From Kribbella sp. VKM Ac-2568 (GTDB taxonomy: Bacteria > Actinomycetota > Actinomycetes > Propionibacteriales > Kribbellaceae): 64,000 bases of DNA. A program made the position numbers and the translations under genes. The stretch lies in NCBI RefSeq assembly GCF_004345365.1, contig NZ_SLVF01000004.1:620001-684000 (forward strand). Direction: 5' to 3'. The first letter of the stretch is position 1. Each line of letters starts with the position of its first letter. Below, one piece after another: positions 60,984 to 64,000 of this stretch. A model generated the notes under the pieces. That model searched no databases. It was not told the DNA's origin and saw only the letters and a list, made by a program, of their open reading frames with translations.

Positions 60984-62629
60984 CCAAGAACCAGACCCCG
61001 ACCGATCTCCAGGACAACCAAACCCCTGCAGACTCCGCCACAGCAGACGCCCTGGACTCCGTCACCACCACCGAACTACCCGTCGACCAGAGCCCGGCAG
61101 CCGACCCCGAACCGTCCGCCGAGGAGACAGCCGACGGGGAGCAGTCGCCCACCGAGGTGGGGGAGCAGGATGCGTCCGGCGAGGAGCCGTCTGGCGAGGA
61201 GGCTGCTGACGCCGAGCAGCTTTCCGCGCAAGCGGCCGCCGACGTGGACGAGCCGTCCGGCGACGAGGGCGCGCCCGGGCAGGCGGAGTTGCCGGTGGGG
61301 GATGAGGTTGTTATTGATGACGACACCATGCGGCGGGCGCTCGAGGCGATTCTGATGGTGACGGATGAGCCGTTGCCGGTGTTGACGCTGGCTCGGAGCG
61401 TCGGGCGGCCTACGCCGGATGTGTCGGCCGCGTTGACCGGACTGTCAGAGGAGTACACCGAGCAGGGGCGTGGGTTCGACCTGCGCGAGGTGGGCGGCGG
61501 CTGGCGGTACTACACCCGCGAGGACGCAGCGCAGTACGTGGAGCGGTTTGTGCTGGACGGACAGCAGGCGCGGCTTACGCAGGCGGCGCTGGAGACACTC
61601 GCGGTGGTCGCGTACAAGCAGCCGGTAAGCCGGGCGCGCGTCTCCGCGATCCGGGGTGTCAACGTCGACGGCGTAATGCGGACGCTGATCAGCCGCGGCC
61701 TGGTCGAGGAAGCGGGCGCGGACACGGAATCGCAGGCAACCCTCTACCGCTCGACCTCGTACTTCCTGGAGCGAATGGGAATGCAGAGCCTGGACGACCT
61801 GCCCGAGCTCGCCCCGTACCTCCCGGAGATGGACGACATGGAAGAGGAACTAGCCGCCCAAGCAGCCGCCGACGCAGCCCCACCCGCTTCCTCCGACGAG
61901 CCGCCGGCCCAGCAGCCGCTGGTGCCCGAGCCCGCCGACGAGCCCGCCTCCGACGCCGGGACCGCAGACAACGCTCGTCCCGCGGACGACACCGACGCCC
62001 CGGATGACGCCGGCGGTGCCGATGCCGCCGCCGATGCCGGTACCGCCGACGGTGCTGGTGTTGCGGATGATGCCGGAACTGCCGACCGTGCTGGTACTGC
62101 CGACGATGCCGGTACTGCGGACGCGGGGCCGGTGGCCGACGTACTGGGGGCCGAGGCGGATGCGACGCGGGATGACGGCGAGGCTGTGACGTCCGACCTC
62201 GGCGCGGTGGCAGCCGACCCCGAGGTCCTGCTGACCACTGAGGACGCGGCGGCCGATGAGAGCGACCAGGCGGACGACGAGAACGATCCCGGCATCGACG
62301 GCGATCTGAGCACCGACGAGCCCTCCGACCTGGACCTCGAACATACCCCCGAGGACCTCGACCCGTCCGACGAGGTCGAGTCCGGTGGCGACTCCGAGGA
62401 CGCGGAGGAATCCGAGACCGTTGAGGAGGAGTGGGGGCCTGCCGAGGAAGCCGAGTCGGCGGAGGAGGAGTTGGCGCCTGCGGAGGAGCTCGAGGCTGTT
62501 GGGGAGGTCGACGAGGAGGTTGATCCCGCGGAGATCCCCGAGGTGGGCGAGGACGCCGCCTTTGGGGTGGCGGCGGATGATGGCGGTACGGGTACGGCGA
62601 GCGAGCGGGTTGAGAGAAGCGATGGTTGA
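60980..62629 (+). CDS. scpB: Segregation and condensation protein B with long acidic extensions
   Basis: The 549-residue protein contains the ScpB pair of winged helices at about 115-288 (TMRRALEAILMVTDEPLP, YKQPVSRARVSAIRGVNVDG, SYFLERMGMQSLDDLPELAPYLP). Most ScpB proteins are 180-250 residues. Here an acidic N-terminal part (1-113) and a C-terminal tail of about 260 residues flank the core. The tail is Asp/Ala/Glu-rich and holds degenerate repeats such as TADDAG and TADRAG. The core looks intact, so function should be kept. GTG start in a GTGA overlap with scpA. Confidence 0.93.
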   Translation: MTKNQTPTDLQDNQTPADSATADALDSVTTTELPVDQSPAADPEPSAEETADGEQSPTEVGEQDASGEEPSGEEAADAEQLSAQAAADVDEPSGDEGAPGQAELPVGDEVVIDDDTMRRALEAILMVTDEPLPVLTLARSVGRPTPDVSAALTGLSEEYTEQGRGFDLREVGGGWRYYTREDAAQYVERFVLDGQQARLTQAALETLAVVAYKQPVSRARVSAIRGVNVDGVMRTLISRGLVEEAGADTESQATLYRSTSYFLERMGMQSLDDLPELAPYLPEMDDMEEELAAQAAADAAPPASSDEPPAQQPLVPEPADEPASDAGTADNARPADDTDAPDDAGGADAAADAGTADGAGVADDAGTADRAGTADDAGTADAGPVADVLGAEADATRDDGEAVTSDLGAVAADPEVLLTTEDAAADESDQADDENDPGIDGDLSTDEPSDLDLEHTPEDLDPSDEVESGGDSEDAEESETVEEEWGPAEEAESAEEELAPAEELEAVGEVDEEVDPAEIPEVGEDAAFGVAADDGGTGTASERVERSDG

Positions 62630-63359
62630 CGGTGAGGGCGGGATCCGGCTGCAGAAGGCGCTGGCGCAGGCGGGGATCGCCAGCAGGCGGTCGGCCGAGC
62701 TCCTGATCGAGCAGCGCCGGGTCGAGGTCGACGGCCAGGTCGTCACCGAGTTCGGTACCCGGGTCGACCCGGCGGTCTCGGTGATCCGCGTCGACGGCGA
62801 GCGGATCCCGCCGATCACCGCGCACGTCTACCTCGTCCTGAACAAGCCGCGCGGCGTCGTGACGACCATGTCCGATCCGCAGGGCCGGCCGTGTGTCGCC
62901 GACTACGTCCAGGACCGCCCCGAGCGGCTCTTCCACATCGGACGCCTCGACACCGACACCGAGGGCCTGCTCCTGCTCACGAACCACGGCGAGTTCGCGC
63001 ACCGCTTGGCCCACCCGTCGTACGAGGTGTCCAAGACGTACGTCGCCGAGGTCGACGGCAACGTGAAGCCGTTCGTGCTCCGCAAGCTGCTCGACGGGGT
63101 GGACCTCGAGGACGGACCGGCGCAGGCCGACACCGTCCGGGAGATCTCCAGCATCAAGGGCCGCACGCTGGTTCAGATCACCCTGCACGAGGGCCGCAAC
63201 CGGATCGTCCGCCGGATGTTCGACGCGATCGGCCACCCGGTGAAGCGCCTCACCCGTACTGCGATCGGCCCGGTCCGCCGCGGCAACCTGCACACCGGCG
63301 AGGTCCGCGAGCTAGAGGGCAAGGAACTGGGTCAGCTCCTGGACCTCGTCGACCTCTGA
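62622..63359 (+). CDS. RsuA/RluB-family pseudouridine synthase
   Basis: The 245-residue enzyme has an S4 RNA-binding domain (about 6-60: RLQKALAQAGIASRRSAELL) and a catalytic domain with the active-site Asp in GRLDTDTEGLLLLTN (about 107-121), then EGRNRIVRRMFDAIGHPV (about 190-207). It makes pseudouridine in rRNA, most likely 23S. I choose the ATG at 62622, which overlaps the scpB end by eight bases. This scpA-scpB-rluB order is widely conserved in bacteria. Confidence 0.93.
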   Translation: MVDGEGGIRLQKALAQAGIASRRSAELLIEQRRVEVDGQVVTEFGTRVDPAVSVIRVDGERIPPITAHVYLVLNKPRGVVTTMSDPQGRPCVADYVQDRPERLFHIGRLDTDTEGLLLLTNHGEFAHRLAHPSYEVSKTYVAEVDGNVKPFVLRKLLDGVDLEDGPAQADTVREISSIKGRTLVQITLHEGRNRIVRRMFDAIGHPVKRLTRTAIGPVRRGNLHTGEVRELEGKELGQLLDLVDL

Positions 63360-63466
63360 CGGCCGGACCTGCAGCACTCATCAAGCTCGTCGGTGCTCCG
63401 AGTTGCGAGCTTGTCGCCGCCTGGTTTCAGCGGTCAGGCTCTGCTTTGTGAGTGGTACAGATCCGG

Positions 63467-63625
63467 TCACTCGCCGTGCAGGTGCGGCGTACCGGTGTCC
63501 CGGTCGACGCCGAGCAGCAGCAAGCCCTGCTGACCACAGCGCGCGGCGATGACGTGGCCCAGACAGTCCTTCGACTCCTCGTCACGCTGTTCCCCTTCGT
63601 TGGCTGAGGAGGCCGGGTTCCCCAC
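63467..63625 (-). CDS. Possible 52-residue protein antisense to the pafA leader region
   Basis: A GTG-started frame encodes 52 residues ending CGQQGLLLLGVDRDTGTPHLHGE region and has strongly GC-rich third positions in its last 35 codons. GAGG lies nine bases before the start. It resembles no family I know. The start and coding status are uncertain. Confidence 0.3.
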   Translation of the reverse strand: MGNPASSANEGEQRDEESKDCLGHVIAARCGQQGLLLLGVDRDTGTPHLHGE

Positions 63626-63734
63626 CTCCTCTGACCTCGATGCGAACGGTTGAAGAAATGTTGCGGCGCCGGATCCGGACAACGAAGCGGTGACGGCGCG
63701 CCTGCTATCTGGCCCGGATGTCGGAAGCGCGCCG

Positions 63735-63740
63735 TAGGGT
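63735..63740 (+). promoter_or_regulatory. -10 box of the leaderless pafA promoter
   Basis: TAGGGT is followed by seven bases (GGGTGAT) and the GTG start of pafA, with no Shine-Dalgarno. This matches the leaderless spacing seen at many other genes in the window. Confidence 0.55.
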
Positions 63741-63747
63741 GGGTGAT

Positions 63748-64000
63748 GTGAACCGGCGAATCTTCGGTCTGGAGAACGAGTACGGCGTCACCTGCACTTT
63801 TCGCGGTCAGCGCCGACTGACCCCCGATGAGGTGGCGCGGTACCTGTTTCGGCGCGTCGTGTCCTGGGGGCGGAGCAGCAACGTCTTCCTCCGCAACGGG
63901 GCCCGGCTCTACCTCGACGTGGGCTCCCATCCGGAGTACGCGACCGGCGAGTGCGACTCGGTCACCGACCTGATCGCACATGACAAGGCGGGCGAGCGGA
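63748..64000 (+). CDS. pafA: Pup-protein ligase PafA, 5' part only
   Basis: The first 84 codons begin [18 protein letters not shown] and contain [20 protein letters not shown] and [16 protein letters not shown], which are diagnostic for PafA. The early Glu in GLENEYG is a Mg/ATP ligand of this glutamine-synthetase-like ligase. PafA joins the small protein Pup to lysines of targets for the actinobacterial proteasome. The gene continues past the right edge. GTG start, leaderless. Confidence 0.95.
   Translation, partial: MNRRIFGLENEYGVTCTFRGQRRLTPDEVARYLFRRVVSWGRSSNVFLRNGARLYLDVGSHPEYATGECDSVTDLIAHDKAGER

Larger units (their letters stand above)
63360..63747. other. Intergenic region before pafA
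   Basis: This 388-base gap contains one weak reverse-strand frame (63467-63625) and a 7-bp hairpin with arms GAGGAGG (63606-63612) and CCTCCTC (63625-63631). The -10 box for pafA is at its right end. I see no strong terminator after the pseudouridine synthase gene. Confidence 0.45.

Noticed and set aside
61960..62130. Repeated units that could suggest a CRISPR-like array
   Set aside because: The repeats are in frame with scpB, degenerate, of short period and without unique spacers; they encode the Asp/Ala-rich tail.
61689..63293. A 534-codon reverse frame
   Set aside because: It is antisense to scpB and the pseudouridine synthase, with low-complexity sequence from the scpB repeats.
63427..63981. 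A 184-codon reverse frame over the pafA start
   Set aside because: Most of it is antisense to pafA, whose N-terminus is unmistakable; only the short 63467-63625 part in a different frame was kept as a weak candidate.
1..64000. tRNA, rRNA, riboswitch, prophage and complete insertion sequences
   Set aside because: I scanned for T-loop motifs, rRNA-like stretches, a cobalamin riboswitch before cobL, integrase/transposase genes and long terminal repeats, and recognised none. XerD is the housekeeping recombinase, not a phage integrase.

Overview
This is a high-GC actinobacterial chromosome segment with dense genes and very few mobile-element signals. The gene set fits an aerobic soil actinomycete: a fused 2-oxoglutarate decarboxylase/dehydrogenase (Kgd), ergothioneine genes egtABCD, an F420/LLM-type oxidoreductase, DUF3052 and DUF6104 proteins, and the Pup ligase PafA at the right edge. 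A Kribbella-like member of the Propionibacteriales is my best guess. That is inference from gene content, not a database match.

Layout. 0-6 kb: an edge-truncated ArsR regulator, a small RecF/OLD-like ATPase, a tiny DUF6104 gene coupled to kgd, kgd, and a DUF3052 gene. 6-11.5 kb: a secreted tannase/feruloyl-esterase-like hydrolase, an FCD-type GntR regulator, a small membrane protein, an ABC-F ATPase with a structured leader, and an SDR. 12-15 kb: a leftward three-gene operon that looks like oxidative L-fucose (or related deoxy-sugar) catabolism, with a perfect 12-bp palindrome in front. 15-20 kb: a FolP2-like DHPS homologue, a RibD-C reductase, a LigB-like protein, an unrecognised protein, a FhuF-like Fe-S protein and a MTOX/sarcosine-oxidase-like flavoprotein. 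20.3-24.7 kb: egtABCD, every junction overlapping. 24.8-29.1 kb: a sugar ABC importer and its divergent LacI regulator, with two near-identical operator-like palindromes. 29-36.6 kb: hydrolases, a secreted CHAP/NlpC-like protein divergent from an HTH-NBR1 fusion, a secreted tripeptidyl-peptidase-like enzyme, and a GbsR/MarR-type regulator divergent from an ABC exporter. 36.7-41.4 kb: a PPOX protein, cobL-cobM-cobK, rpe and a NagD-like HAD phosphatase. 41.4-46.5 kb: a 13E12-type HNH nuclease under a LexA-like box, a polysaccharide deacetylase and a polar amino-acid ABC importer. 46.6-55 kb: a small HTH regulator divergent from a VWA membrane protein, a Ser/Thr kinase, a secreted cyclophilin, VOC, HIT-like, cupin, LLM and APH-like proteins. 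55.3-64 kb: ald, xerD, a 63-aa LtrA-like mini-protein, a hydrolase, then parA, an RHH gene, scpA, scpB and a pseudouridine synthase (the chromosome-organisation operon), and the start of pafA.

Two broad patterns stand out. First, at least sixteen genes have a TANNNT hexamer (or close relative) ending exactly 6-7 nt before the start codon and no obvious Shine-Dalgarno. This is the signature of leaderless transcription and it fixes several start codons. Second, several divergent regulator/target pairs carry clear inverted repeats over the predicted promoter. No tRNA, rRNA, CRISPR array, complete insertion sequence or prophage was recognised.
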